Assembly: GCA_963696105.1 (NCBI GenBank)
Contig: CAVOIP010000001.1
Location: forward strand, 372,001-436,000
Length of the DNA: 64,000 nt
Direction of reading: 5' to 3'
Source: CAVRTM01 sp963696105
Lineage (GTDB): Bacteria; Actinomycetota; Actinomycetes; Actinomycetales; Dermatophilaceae
Shown here piece by piece: positions 15,377-23,715 of this stretch (position 1 is its first letter; the number at the start of each line of letters is the position of its first letter). The position numbers and the translations under genes are program-made. The notes under the pieces are model-generated. The model made no database searches and was not told the origin of the DNA. It saw only the letters and a program-made list of their open reading frames with translations.

Positions 15377-16900
15377 GTGAGCGCTCAGCCAGCCGCCGGT
15401 CCTGCGGACCCCCGCAGTGCGGCCATCGGGGCCCTGACCGACCCGGCCCTGCGCGACATCGTCGACCTCGTGCTCTGGGTGGAGGATGACGACGACCGCC
15501 GGGTGGCGTGCGCGGCCAGCTCGCTCGGCCGGGTGCGGCTGCACCCCGGCGGTGTGCACGAGGTGCTCGAGGGCATCGACCCGGTCGTCAGCGAGGACCC
15601 GATGGCCTTCCTTCCGTACGACCGTGAGGTGGCGGCGCCCGGGCCGCGCAGCTCGGTCCAGAACGCCTACCCGTACGCCGCCGAGCGGATCCTGTCGCTG
15701 TTCGCCGACCCGACCCGCAGCCCCGACCTCGCCGTCGTGCACACCCCGCGGCACTGGTTCCCCGACGAGGGTGGCCACGTCGGGGAGCACGGCTCGCTCG
15801 ACGTCGTCCAGTCACGCGCACCACTGGTCCTGAGCGGGGCGGGAGTGCGCCGGCTCGGGTTCGTCGACAGCCACGCCCGGCTCGTGGATGTGGGCCCGAC
15901 CCTCGCGACGATGGCCGGCGTCGCCGAGCCGGCGCTGCGCGACGGAAAGGGCCATGCGCTGGACGGTGCCCCGCTCACGTCGTACCTGCAGGGCGGCGCT
16001 CCTGCGCGGCGGCGGGTGGTGGGCATCCTCTGGGACGGTGCCCACTGCGGCGAGCTGCTGCACCTGGCCGAGACCGGGGAGCTGCCGGCCGTGCGCCGGC
16101 TGATCGACGCGGGCCTGGCGTTGCGCGGCGGCGCGGTCGCGGAGTTCCCCAGCATCACCTTGACCAACCACACGACGATCCTCACCGGGCTCGGGCCCGG
16201 GCGGCACGGGGTGCTGGGCAACGTCTTCTACGACCGGGCGACCGGCGAGCGTGTCGTACCGAACGACGCCTCGACCTGGCACCGCAGCGCCGAGTGGTTG
16301 CGCCCCGCGGTCCGCACGCTCTTCGAGATGGTCAACGACGCGGTGCCGGCTGGCACCGCGCCGCGCACCGCCTGCGTCGACGAGCCGGTGGACCGTGGGG
16401 CGGACTACTCGACGATGGGCCTGGTCCGCGCCAGCGAGAGCAGCAGGGGCGCCGCCGGGCTCGACGAGCTGCTGCCGGACCCGCGCGCCTCGGCGCACCT
16501 CCGCACGCCCGCGCACCTGGAGGACGCGTACTACGCCTGGTGCACCCGGGTCGACGACGTCGGGCTGCAGCAGATGCTCCAGCTGTGGGAGAGCGCCGAG
16601 ACGGCCCCCACGCTCACGTGGTGGTCCAACGTCGTCACCGACGGCGGTCACCACGCCGGCGGGCCCCGGTCGGACATCGCCCGCGACTCGCTGCGTGACG
16701 CCGATGCACGGCTGGGCACGTTCCTGGACCACCTGGACGGCCTCGGGGTCATCGACGAGGTGACCTTTCTGCTCACGGCTGACCACGGGTTCGAGCGCGC
16801 CGACCCCGAGGTCACCGGCTCGTGGCGACCCGCCCTCGACGCGCTCGGGATCCGTTACCGCGACGAGGGTCCCGGTCTGGTCTACCTGCTCGACGAGTGA
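15377..16900 (+). CDS. Alkaline-phosphatase-superfamily nucleotide pyrophosphatase/phosphodiesterase, circularly permuted
   Basis: 507 residues from GTG 15377. It carries the full NPP-type dinuclear zinc set: Asp220 (LWDGAH), Thr261 as likely nucleophile (FPSITLTNH), Asp422 and His426 (TDGGHHAGGPRS), Asp469-His470 (TADHGF) and His138 (GGHVGEHGS). In ordinary family members the GxHG histidine and the following PLVLSGAGV...DVGPTLATMAG segment are C-terminal. Here they are N-terminal (residues about 115-205), and the protein ends just after ADHG. This is a circular permutation of the fold with the ligand set preserved. The expected activity is phosphodiester or pyrophosphate hydrolysis; the substrate is unknown. 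There is no signal peptide, so it is probably cytoplasmic. Confidence 0.8.
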   Translation: MSAQPAAGPADPRSAAIGALTDPALRDIVDLVLWVEDDDDRRVACAASSLGRVRLHPGGVHEVLEGIDPVVSEDPMAFLPYDREVAAPGPRSSVQNAYPYAAERILSLFADPTRSPDLAVVHTPRHWFPDEGGHVGEHGSLDVVQSRAPLVLSGAGVRRLGFVDSHARLVDVGPTLATMAGVAEPALRDGKGHALDGAPLTSYLQGGAPARRRVVGILWDGAHCGELLHLAETGELPAVRRLIDAGLALRGGAVAEFPSITLTNHTTILTGLGPGRHGVLGNVFYDRATGERVVPNDASTWHRSAEWLRPAVRTLFEMVNDAVPAGTAPRTACVDEPVDRGADYSTMGLVRASESSRGAAGLDELLPDPRASAHLRTPAHLEDAYYAWCTRVDDVGLQQMLQLWESAETAPTLTWWSNVVTDGGHHAGGPRSDIARDSLRDADARLGTFLDHLDGLGVIDEVTFLLTADHGFERADPEVTGSWRPALDALGIRYRDEGPGLVYLLDE

Positions 16901-16972
16901 GCGTTCGTGGGGGTTCGTCGCCGCCCCGAGCGGACGGGGCCGGAGTCCGGGCGGGAGGTGCAGGATGGGGTC

Positions 16973-17215
16973 GTGGCCGCATTCCCGGAGGACCTGGTCT
17001 GTACGACGTGTGGCGCGACCGTCCTCGCGGGCGCGGACCTGAACGCGAACACGGGCGCTCCGCCCGGCACCGCCGCTGACGCCGACCCCGTGGCAACCGC
17101 CCGCCTCACGTGGACCCGTGGCACGGAGCGGGGGAAGGTGGTGTGGACCTGCGACCGGTGCAGCCGCGAGCACCTGCGCAGCATCGAGGCCAAGCTCGAC
17201 CAGACCTGGTGGTGA
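16973..17215 (+). CDS. Small zinc-ribbon-like protein
   Basis: 80 residues from GTG 16973, 72 bp after the phosphodiesterase. Two CX2C knuckles (VCTTCGATV near the N-terminus and TCDRCSREH near the C-terminus) suggest one zinc site; the segment between is Ala/Asp/Thr-rich. The C-terminus has a helical, charged stretch (RSIEAKLDQTWW). Function unknown. A longer in-frame start at 16907 lacks a recognisable site and adds non-conserved sequence. It converges on the aarF gene. Confidence 0.6.
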   Translation: MAAFPEDLVCTTCGATVLAGADLNANTGAPPGTAADADPVATARLTWTRGTERGKVVWTCDRCSREHLRSIEAKLDQTWW

Positions 17216-17303
17216 CGGGCCCGGCTGCACGGGTGCGGCGACCCGTCACCTGCCGCACGGGCGCGGCAATTCCTCGGCTGCCGCACGGACCGGGAGCGAC
17301 CCG

Positions 17304-18644
17304 TCAGCTGTCGAGCTGGGGCAGGTCCGCCTCGGGCAGCCAGGCGCTGACCGTCGCCCGGCCCGCGACGGTGCCCTCGATCTGGCACAGGACGCCGATC
17401 CCGCCCAGCCAGACCCGGTGGATCAGCAGGTACGTCGGGCGGCAGGTTGAGCTTCAGGCCGACCGTGCCACTGCGGCCGGCGCGGGTCGTTGAGGTGACC
17501 GAACAGCCCACGCAGCCACGCCCGGGTGAAGCGTGAAGGTCGTCGGCGCGCAGCGGGTCGAGGAACGGCCCGAGGTAGTCCAGCAGCGCCTCGGCGTCGA
17601 CGTCGATGCTGGGCTTGACGAAGCCCTCCTCGCGCAGCCCGTCGACCACGCGCCTCGGCGTCGCCCTTCAGCGCCAGGGTCGAGCAGCCGTCCCATCGCC
17701 GGGGCAGTCCGTCGGGCAGCCGGTTGACCGCGCCGAAGTCGAGGACGCCGAGCCGGCCGTCCGGGAGCAGCCGGAAGTTGCCCGGGTGCGGGTCGGCGTG
17801 CAGCAGCCCGCTCGCTGCGGACCGGCCAGCAGGAACTCCAGGTAGCGCGCGGCGGCCGCGTCGCGCTCCTCCGGGCGTGCCCCGAGGCGATGATCGCCGG
17901 ACAGCGGCACGCCGTCCAGCCACTCGCTGACGATGACGCTGCTCGCTCTGGTGCGACCACCTGGCGGGATGGCGAAGTCGGGGTCGCCCGCGAAGGCCTC
18001 GGCGAACTGCCGCTGTGAGCTCGGCCTCGAGGCCGTAGTCGAGCTCCTCGGCGACCCGGCTGCTTGAGCTCGTCCATGATCGGCTTGATGTCCAGGCCGG
18101 GGATCCAGCCGGCCGAGACCCGGGCCACCCGCGACACCTGGTTGAGGTCGCGACCAGCGCCTGCCCGGCCCCGGGGTACTGCACCTTCACGGCGACGTCG
18201 CGGCCGTCGCTGCCAGACGGCCCGGTGCACCTGCCCGATCGACGCGGCGGCGGCGGGGGTGTCGTCGAAGGAGCGCGAACTTGCGGCGCCAGCGCGGGCC
18301 GAGCTCGTCGGCCAGGACCCGGTGCACGGTCGAGGTCGGCATCGGCGGCGCCGCGTCCTGCAGCTTGGTCAGCGTCGCGCGGTACGGGCCGGCCAGCTCC
18401 TCGGGCAGCGCGGCCTCGAAGATGCGACATGGCCTGGCCGAACTTCATCGCGCCGCCCTTGAGCTCGCCCAGCACCTTGAAGATCTGCTCGGCGGTCCGG
18501 GCCTGCACCTCGGCGGCCACCAGCTCGGCCGGGCGTGCCGCCGACCCGCTTGCCGAGGCCGAGCGCTGTGCGCCCGGCGAAGCCGAGCGGGAGCGTGGCG
18601 AGCTTCGCCGTGCGGGTGACGGCCTTGCGGGGGAGTTCGGTCAC
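17304..18644 (-). pseudogene. AarF/ABC1/UbiB-family atypical kinase, disrupted by multiple frameshifts
   Basis: The full family protein can be traced from GTG 18644 (VTELPRKAVTRTAKLA) to the TGA at 17304, but only by switching frame at least six times. Recognisable pieces in order: LGELKGGAMKFGQAMS (KxGQ motif), a VKVQYPGAG segment, LLHADPHPGNFRLLPDG, VLDFGAVNRLP, AWLRGLFGHLND and YLLIHRVWLGG. Indels are single bases, mostly at G/C runs, for example an extra base near 18,531 and 17,437 and two near 17,873-17,883. There are no obvious in-frame nonsense codons or missense decay, so sequencing error is as likely as true inactivation. The start overlaps the stop of the upstream ThiF-like gene (GTGA). 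The family has ATP-binding kinase-like proteins involved in lipid or quinone biology; the mycobacterial counterpart also sits beside whiB7. Confidence 0.8.
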
Positions 18645-19624
18645 CCGGCCATTGTGTCCTGCGAGCCGGAGCAGCCGCACAGCGGATGGGCAGGCCAGTG
18701 CCGCTGCGCCACCCGCGGCCACGGCAGGGACACCTCCAGCGACACCCCGTGCGGCACGTGCTGCCCGTCCAGCGCGGTGTGCACGACCATGGCGCAGAGG
18801 CCCGCCGCCATCGCGGTCAGCGTGGTCTCGGGAGTGACCGGGCGCGCCGGCAGGCCGGGCCCCGGGCGTGCCAGCTGCGACAGCAGCGCCGGCCACGCGG
18901 GGTCGCGGTCGCAGCGGTGCAGGTCCAGGCAGCGCAGGCACGGTCCGCGGCCGGGGACGACCAGCGGCCCGACGAGGACCCGGTGCCCCTGCAGAACGAC
19001 CGGCAGCTGGGCCACCGCGCGCCGCAGCCAGGGCGCGCCGGTCTCGGAGGCCAGCGCCCCGGTCGCGGTCAGGACCACCAGCTGGGGCACCCGGGCGGCG
19101 GGGTCGTGGCGCAGGTCGAGGTCCAGCGCCTCCGCGGCCACCGGGCCGGCGTCGACCCGGCCGACCCCGCCGGCCCGCAGCAGCGAAGAGAGGGTCTGCG
19201 GAAGGGCTCCCTCGCCGCTGACGACGACGTGCTGACGCCGCCGGGCCGCGAGCAGCGCGTAACCGTCGCCGGGCAGCCGGTACGCGGCCGTCAGGGCGTC
19301 CGCGTCGGGGCGCAGGGCCGCGCGCCAGGCCTCGCCGAGGTCACCCAGGAAGGCGCGGTCGGTCGGCACGTCGATCAGCAGGTGCCGTTCGCGCAGCGCC
19401 TGCAGCAGCCCCGACACCCGCGCCGGCGCGACGCCGGTCCGTGCGGCCAGGGCGTCCAGGGCCGGCAGGTCCAGGCTGCCGTCCAGCCGCGCGACCAGCG
19501 CCATCTCGGCCTCGCTCAGTCCCTCGAGGACGACGCCGGCGTCGCTGGCCATGCCCACCTGCAGCGCGCCGCGTCCCCGCCGCAGGACCTGCGCGTGCGG
19601 CTTGAGCCGGGGTCGGGCCGCCAT
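18641..19624 (-). CDS. ThiF-like / TOMM leader-peptide-binding-domain protein
   Basis: 327 residues from ATG 19624. The N-terminal half has a winged-helix-like region (LSEAEMALVARLDGSLDLPAL), as in the peptide-binding part of azoline cyclodehydratase partner proteins. The C-terminal half resembles a ThiF/YcaO-partner domain with a GPCLRCLDLHRCDRDPAWP cysteine motif. No GxGxxG adenylation loop is visible, so it is probably not an active E1 enzyme. In known TOMM systems such proteins bind a precursor peptide leader, but no YcaO gene is present here. Its TGA overlaps the aarF GTG, so the two form a translationally coupled pair. The true function is unknown. Confidence 0.65.
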   Translation of the reverse strand: MAARPRLKPHAQVLRRGRGALQVGMASDAGVVLEGLSEAEMALVARLDGSLDLPALDALAARTGVAPARVSGLLQALRERHLLIDVPTDRAFLGDLGEAWRAALRPDADALTAAYRLPGDGYALLAARRRQHVVVSGEGALPQTLSSLLRAGGVGRVDAGPVAAEALDLDLRHDPAARVPQLVVLTATGALASETGAPWLRRAVAQLPVVLQGHRVLVGPLVVPGRGPCLRCLDLHRCDRDPAWPALLSQLARPGPGLPARPVTPETTLTAMAAGLCAMVVHTALDGQHVPHGVSLEVSLPWPRVAQRHWPAHPLCGCSGSQDTMAG

Positions 19625-19734
19625 ACGGCTCCCTCCTGTGCACGTCTGGGCAGCGGGTGCAGGAGGGCGACTCTGGCACGCAGCGAGCCGCGGGCGGACG
19701 CCGTCATCCACAGGGCGCGTGCGCCCCGGGGCAG

Positions 19735-19774
19735 AACAAAGGGCGGGACCCGAGCCGTGCTCGTGGTCCCGCCC
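19735..19774 (-). terminator. Intrinsic terminator of the DUF5679-like gene
   Basis: GGGCGGGACC (19741-19750) pairs with GGTCCCGCCC (19765-19774). On the minus strand the stem is followed directly by TTTGTT (complement of 19735-19740). It lies just past the stop of the small zinc protein at 19792 and separates it from the ThiF-like gene. Confidence 0.8.
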
Positions 19775-19791
19775 TGTGGCTGTTCGGTCGA

Positions 19792-19965
19792 TCAGGCCTT
19801 GCCGAGGATGCGGTTGAGGTTGGTGCCGCACACGGGGCAGGAACCCTTGGCCATGCGCCGGCCGTTCGTCTCGACGACCCGGCCCTCGGCCTCGCGCTTC
19901 TCCTTGCACTTCACGCAGTAGAAGTCGCCCTTGTAGGTCTCGCCAGTCTCTACGGACTCAGCCAT
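19792..19965 (-). CDS. DUF5679-like small zinc-ribbon protein
   Basis: 57 residues. The ATG at 19965 has AAGGAG 9 nt upstream; an earlier ATG at 19998 is less well placed. Two CX2C pairs (YCVKCKEKRE and CPVCGTN) form a zinc ribbon around a basic centre (NGRRMAKGS), a layout seen in small nucleic-acid- or ribosome-associated proteins. A monocistronic unit ended by the terminator at 19735-19774. Function unknown. Confidence 0.8.
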   Translation of the reverse strand: MAESVETGETYKGDFYCVKCKEKREAEGRVVETNGRRMAKGSCPVCGTNLNRILGKA

Positions 19966-20085
19966 TACGTCTGTCTCCTTGTCGTTGCTGCCGCCCATGC
20001 GGCCACGGACTCATTTCAGCCTAGACCAGGCTGAGCACGACATGCCGCATTCGCGCGCCTGGGCGCACCGTGGGTCGTGCCCACC

Positions 20086-20091
20086 TAGGCT
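20086..20091 (+). promoter_or_regulatory. Probable -10 element for a leaderless transcript
   Basis: TAGGCT lies 6 nt before ATG 20098, and no ribosome-binding site lies between them. Confidence 0.45.
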
Positions 20092-20097
20092 CCCGCC

Positions 20098-20922
20098 ATG
20101 ACCGGGACGAGCTGGTGGCAGACACCCTACGAGGACCTGGCCGTGGGCGTGCAGGAGGCCTCCGGACGGCGCGTCGCGGTGGTGCGGTTCGACCTGCCGG
20201 AGCGCCGCAACGCCATGACCGGGCCGATGACCGCCTCCTGGGTGGCGCTGATGACGGCGCTGCGCGAGGACCCGGAGCTGGCTGCGGTGGTGGTCACCGG
20301 CACGGGGCCGGCGTTCAACGCCGGTGGGGACCTGTCCTGGATCCTCGGCGACCGCGACGCCACGGCGCCGCAGCTGCGCCGCCGGATGCTGGCGTTCTAC
20401 CGCGACTGGCTGACCGTCCGCGACCTGGAGGTGCCGACCATCGCGGCGGTCAACGGGAGCGCGATCGGGGCCGGCTTCGCCGTCGCGCTCGCCTGCGACA
20501 TCCGGTACGTCGCCACGACGGCCCGGATGGGCGTCCCGTTCACCTCCTTGGGCCTGCACCCCGGTATGGCGACCACCTGGTCACTGCCCGAGGTCGCCGG
20601 CGTCGCCGTGGCCCGCGACCTGCTGCTGACCGGCCGCATCGTGGACGGTGAGGAGGCCGTCCGGCTGGGCCTGGCCTCCAGAGCCGTCCCGGCGGCGCGC
20701 CTCCTGGACGAAGCCCTCGCCGCCGCCGAGCGCGTGGCGGCCGCAGCCCCGGTGGCCACGGCCCTGACGGTCGCAGCCTTGCGGGACGGCGGCCACGCCA
20801 CGTTCGAGGACGCCCTGCGCTGGGAGGGGCTGGCGCAGGCGGTCACGCTGACGACGCAGGACGTCCGCGAGGGCATCGGCGCCGCATCCGAGCGGCGCCC
20901 GCCGACGTTCACGGGCCGCTGA
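20098..20922 (+). CDS. Crotonase-fold protein (enoyl-CoA hydratase/isomerase family) lacking both catalytic Glu
   Basis: 274 residues. Typical crotonase features: RFDLPERRNAM, FNAGGDLSW oxyanion-hole segment, ALACDIRYV and the C-terminal ATFEDALRWEG...REGI tail. The two glutamates used by hydratases are replaced: the GGGCE position reads GAGFA (Ala128) and the FGQPE position reads MGVPF (Phe148). A classical hydratase reaction is therefore unlikely; the fold also supports isomerases, hydrolases and decarboxylases. The CoA-binding and oxyanion features remain. It is a single gene, apparently leaderless. Confidence 0.82.
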   Translation: MTGTSWWQTPYEDLAVGVQEASGRRVAVVRFDLPERRNAMTGPMTASWVALMTALREDPELAAVVVTGTGPAFNAGGDLSWILGDRDATAPQLRRRMLAFYRDWLTVRDLEVPTIAAVNGSAIGAGFAVALACDIRYVATTARMGVPFTSLGLHPGMATTWSLPEVAGVAVARDLLLTGRIVDGEEAVRLGLASRAVPAARLLDEALAAAERVAAAAPVATALTVAALRDGGHATFEDALRWEGLAQAVTLTTQDVREGIGAASERRPPTFTGR

Positions 20923-21049
20923 GCACGCGGTTCCCGGTTGGGAGGGGACCGGAGCCGCGCGGGCGCGGCGACGAAGCCGGGGCAGGAGCCGGGGCAGGAG
21001 CAGGGCAACTCGCTGTGGAAGACGCGTGCCGATATCCTGCCCCGTGACA

Positions 21050-21055
21050 TAGGTT
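21050..21055 (+). promoter_or_regulatory. Probable -10 element for a leaderless transcript
   Basis: TAGGTT lies 6 nt before GTG 21062. Just upstream (about 20,980-21,003) is a short direct repeat of a GGGGCAGGAGC-type unit with no evident role. Confidence 0.4.
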
Positions 21056-21061
21056 CGCCTC

Positions 21062-21643
21062 GTGAGCCCCGAATCGATCGAGGTGCGGCGCAGCAGGCGC
21101 CGGCGACGCACCGTCAGCGCCTACCGCGACGGCGGCCGCACGATCGTGCTCATCCCCGCCGGCTTCAGCGCCTCCGAGGAGAAGCACTGGGTCGACACCA
21201 TGCTGCGCAAGCTCGAGGCCGGTGACCGGCGGCGGCGCCCCAGCGACGACCAGCTCGCCGAGCGCGCCGCCGAGCTGTCCCAGCGCCACCTCGGCGGCCT
21301 CGCCAGGCCCTCCAGCATCGTCTGGTCGACGAACCAGAACTCGCGGTGGGGGTCCTGCACACCCTCCGACGGCTCGATCCGCATCTCGGCGCGGGTCAAG
21401 GGGATGCCCTCCTGGGTGCTGGACTACGTGATCATGCACGAGCTGGCACACCTGCTGCAGCCCAGCCACGGCCGCGACTTCTGGGCGCTGCTGGAGAGCT
21501 ACCCCCGCACCGAGCGCGCCCGGGGCTACCTCGAGGGCGTCGTGGCCGCCCAGGCCCTCGGCCCGTTGGGCGCGGGGACGGACGCCGACGAGCCCCTGGC
21601 CGACGACGTCGAGGGACCGCCGGCTCAGCCCAGCGCCAGCTGA
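21062..21643 (+). CDS. YgjP/DUF45-type zinc metallopeptidase
   Basis: 193 residues from GTG 21062. The N-terminus is very basic (VRRSRRRRRTVSAYRDGG), and the core has the family pattern NSRWGSCTPSDGSIRIS followed by VIMHELAHLLQPSHGRDFW. HELAH supplies two zinc histidines and the catalytic Glu, and the downstream His the third ligand. The C-terminal 35 residues are acidic and Pro-rich. The family's substrates are unclear; some members are linked to restriction systems, but none is seen here. The 3' end overlaps the convergent NUDIX gene by 19 bp. Confidence 0.85.
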   Translation: MSPESIEVRRSRRRRRTVSAYRDGGRTIVLIPAGFSASEEKHWVDTMLRKLEAGDRRRRPSDDQLAERAAELSQRHLGGLARPSSIVWSTNQNSRWGSCTPSDGSIRISARVKGMPSWVLDYVIMHELAHLLQPSHGRDFWALLESYPRTERARGYLEGVVAAQALGPLGAGTDADEPLADDVEGPPAQPSAS

Positions 21644-22257
21644 CGGCGCGCCGCCGCGACGAGCCTGCCCAGGTCCGCCCCCGCGGTGTCAGGGAGCCGC
21701 CCGACCGGCCACCAGCGCACGTCGAGGGACTCCTCGCTGACGACGTGCCGGGCGCCCTCGGGAGCCACGGCGGCGAAGCGCAGGTCCAGGTGCTCACGGC
21801 ACCGGCCGAAGGACCCCACCAGGGTGTGCCGGTCGAGCTCGACGAGCTCGGGCGACACGACCAGGTCGCCGATCCCCGACTCCTCCCGGGCCTCGCGGGT
21901 CGCCGCCGCGTGCGGGTCGACGTCGGCGGGCTCGTAGTGGCCGCCGAACTGGAACCACGCCCCGGCCTTGCGGTGCAGGGTGAGAAGCACGTGCTCGCCC
22001 GCGGCGTCCAGCACCAGCGCGCTCGCGGTCAGGTGCGCCGGCGGCCCTTGCTTCCACAGCGCGCCGGGCTGGGCCGCCAGGTACGCGAGGAACTCCAGGC
22101 GCCGGGCCTCCTGGACTGCGTCGGGCGCGGTCCAGGACGCCAGCAGCGCCTCGGCGCGGGCGTGCAGCCGTGCGTACGGAGCGGGAACGGCCACAGCGGC
22201 CCCGGAACCGGGTGCTGTGGCGCCGACGTCAGGGTCGGCCGGGGCAGGACCGCTCAC
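21625..22257 (-). CDS. NUDIX hydrolase
   Basis: 210 residues. GTG 22257 overlaps the stop of the upstream DUF2342 gene (GTGA), indicating coupling. After an N-terminal helix-rich region, the Nudix core reads FQFGGHYEPADVDPHAAATREAREESG; the REAREESG half is canonical, while the usual G-E after the glycine is altered (PAD). Such variants occur among actinobacterial housekeeping Nudix proteins. The substrate is unknown. Its tail overlaps the peptidase gene on the other strand. Confidence 0.85.
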   Translation of the reverse strand: MSGPAPADPDVGATAPGSGAAVAVPAPYARLHARAEALLASWTAPDAVQEARRLEFLAYLAAQPGALWKQGPPAHLTASALVLDAAGEHVLLTLHRKAGAWFQFGGHYEPADVDPHAAATREAREESGIGDLVVSPELVELDRHTLVGSFGRCREHLDLRFAAVAPEGARHVVSEESLDVRWWPVGRLPDTAGADLGRLVAAARRQLALG

Positions 22258-23651
22258 GCGGTGCCGCTGCCGGACTCGCCCTCGCGCAGGATCGCATCCA
22301 GGGCGGCGTCCAGGTCGTCGCCGCCGCGGGCGCCGCGCACCCGCTCGACGTAGCCGAGGGGGTCGTCGAGATCCGCCGCGGTCGGCGCCACGTCGGGGTG
22401 CGCCCACGCCCCGTCCCTGGCGGCGACCCCGCCATCGGACTCGAGGGCGGCCCACAGGTTGGCGGCATCGCGCAGCCGGCGCGGGCGCAGCTCGAGCCCG
22501 ACCAGGGAGCTGAAGAGGCGCTCGGCCGGGCCTCCGGAGGCCCGGCGACGGCGTACGGCCTCACCCAGAGCGGCACCGTGCGGCAGGTGGCCGGCGGTGG
22601 CCCGCTCGGCCACGACGTCGACCCAGCCCTCGACGAGCGCGAGGTAGGTCTCCAGCCGGCCGAGGGCGGCGCGCTGTGCCGCGCTCGGCTCGGGGGTGAA
22701 CAGGGAGTCCGACAGCGCCGACTGCATCGCGGTCGGGTCGGTGGGGTCGACCGACTGCAGCGCCGACTCGATCTGCTCGGTGTCGATGCTGATGTCGCTG
22801 GCGTAGGCCTGCACCGCTGCGACCAGCTGCGGCGCCAGCCACGGCACGTCGGCGAAGAGGCGCACCCGCGCTGCCTCACGGACGGCGATGTAGAGCCGCA
22901 CCTCGGGCAGGTCGATCTCCAGGCCCTCGGCGAACGAGGCGATGTTCGCCGGCAGCAGCGCCACGGCGTGCCCCTCGACGAGTGGGAGCCCGACCTCGGT
23001 GCCGCTGAGCAGGTCACCGGCCAGCGCGCCGACGGCCTGGCCCACCTGGGCGCCGAACATGGAGGAGCTCATGCGGGCCAGCATCGGCTCCATCTGGCCC
23101 ATCATCGCCCCGACGTCCATCCCGGCGGGCAGTCCCGGCGGCAGCTGGGAGGGGTCCAGGGAGCCCATCTGCCCGCGCATGGCGGCGACGATGGCTGCGC
23201 TCACGCCCGCGGCGACGGGCTCGACCAGGGTGCGCCATACGGGCATGGTCTGGTCCACCCACTCGGCGCGGCTCCAGGCCCGCGCCGCCACGCCGGGCGC
23301 CGTGAGCTGGGTGACGTCGTCGAGCCAGAGGCCGGCGACGTGGGCGGCTTCCTCCACCTCACGTCGGGCGGTCGCCCCCAGGCTGGTGTCGCCGGCGGCG
23401 CTGACCGTCTTGCGGGCGACGTCGGTGGCCAGCTCGGCGTTGAACACCTCACCGGGGTCGGAGGAGAACATCGCCTGCAGCTGGGCGCTGATCATGCCCA
23501 TCGCGGCCGGGTCGAGCCGGTCGATGCCCATGGCCTTGAGCGCCTCGGCCAGCTGCGGGTTGTCGGCGTTGCTCCCGAGCAGCTCGCTCAGCATCTTCTG
23601 GAAGTCGGGCTCGTCGGGGTCGGGGGACTGGGGGGTCAGCGAATCAGACAC
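22254..23651 (-). CDS. DUF2342 family protein (often named zinc-dependent metalloprotease)
   Basis: 465 residues from GTG 23651, preceded by AAGGAG. It starts with an acidic Pro-rich tail and a helical PQLAEALKAMGIDRLDP region. The conserved DUF2342 core follows: AGDLLSGTEVGLPL, LLPANIASFAEGLEIDLPE, REAARVRLFADVPWL and GLELRPRRLRDAANLW. I see no HExxH motif, so the metalloprotease label is doubtful for this copy. It corresponds by position to Rv3195 of the mycobacterial block. It diverges from the SDR gene and is coupled to NUDIX downstream. Confidence 0.85.
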   Translation of the reverse strand: MSDSLTPQSPDPDEPDFQKMLSELLGSNADNPQLAEALKAMGIDRLDPAAMGMISAQLQAMFSSDPGEVFNAELATDVARKTVSAAGDTSLGATARREVEEAAHVAGLWLDDVTQLTAPGVAARAWSRAEWVDQTMPVWRTLVEPVAAGVSAAIVAAMRGQMGSLDPSQLPPGLPAGMDVGAMMGQMEPMLARMSSSMFGAQVGQAVGALAGDLLSGTEVGLPLVEGHAVALLPANIASFAEGLEIDLPEVRLYIAVREAARVRLFADVPWLAPQLVAAVQAYASDISIDTEQIESALQSVDPTDPTAMQSALSDSLFTPEPSAAQRAALGRLETYLALVEGWVDVVAERATAGHLPHGAALGEAVRRRRASGGPAERLFSSLVGLELRPRRLRDAANLWAALESDGGVAARDGAWAHPDVAPTAADLDDPLGYVERVRGARGGDDLDAALDAILREGESGSGTA

Positions 23652-23715
23652 GCGGGGCTCCTTGGCCTCCTGAGAGGATGTGCTTCTTCCCAGACATAAC
23701 CATGCGGAGGTCACA

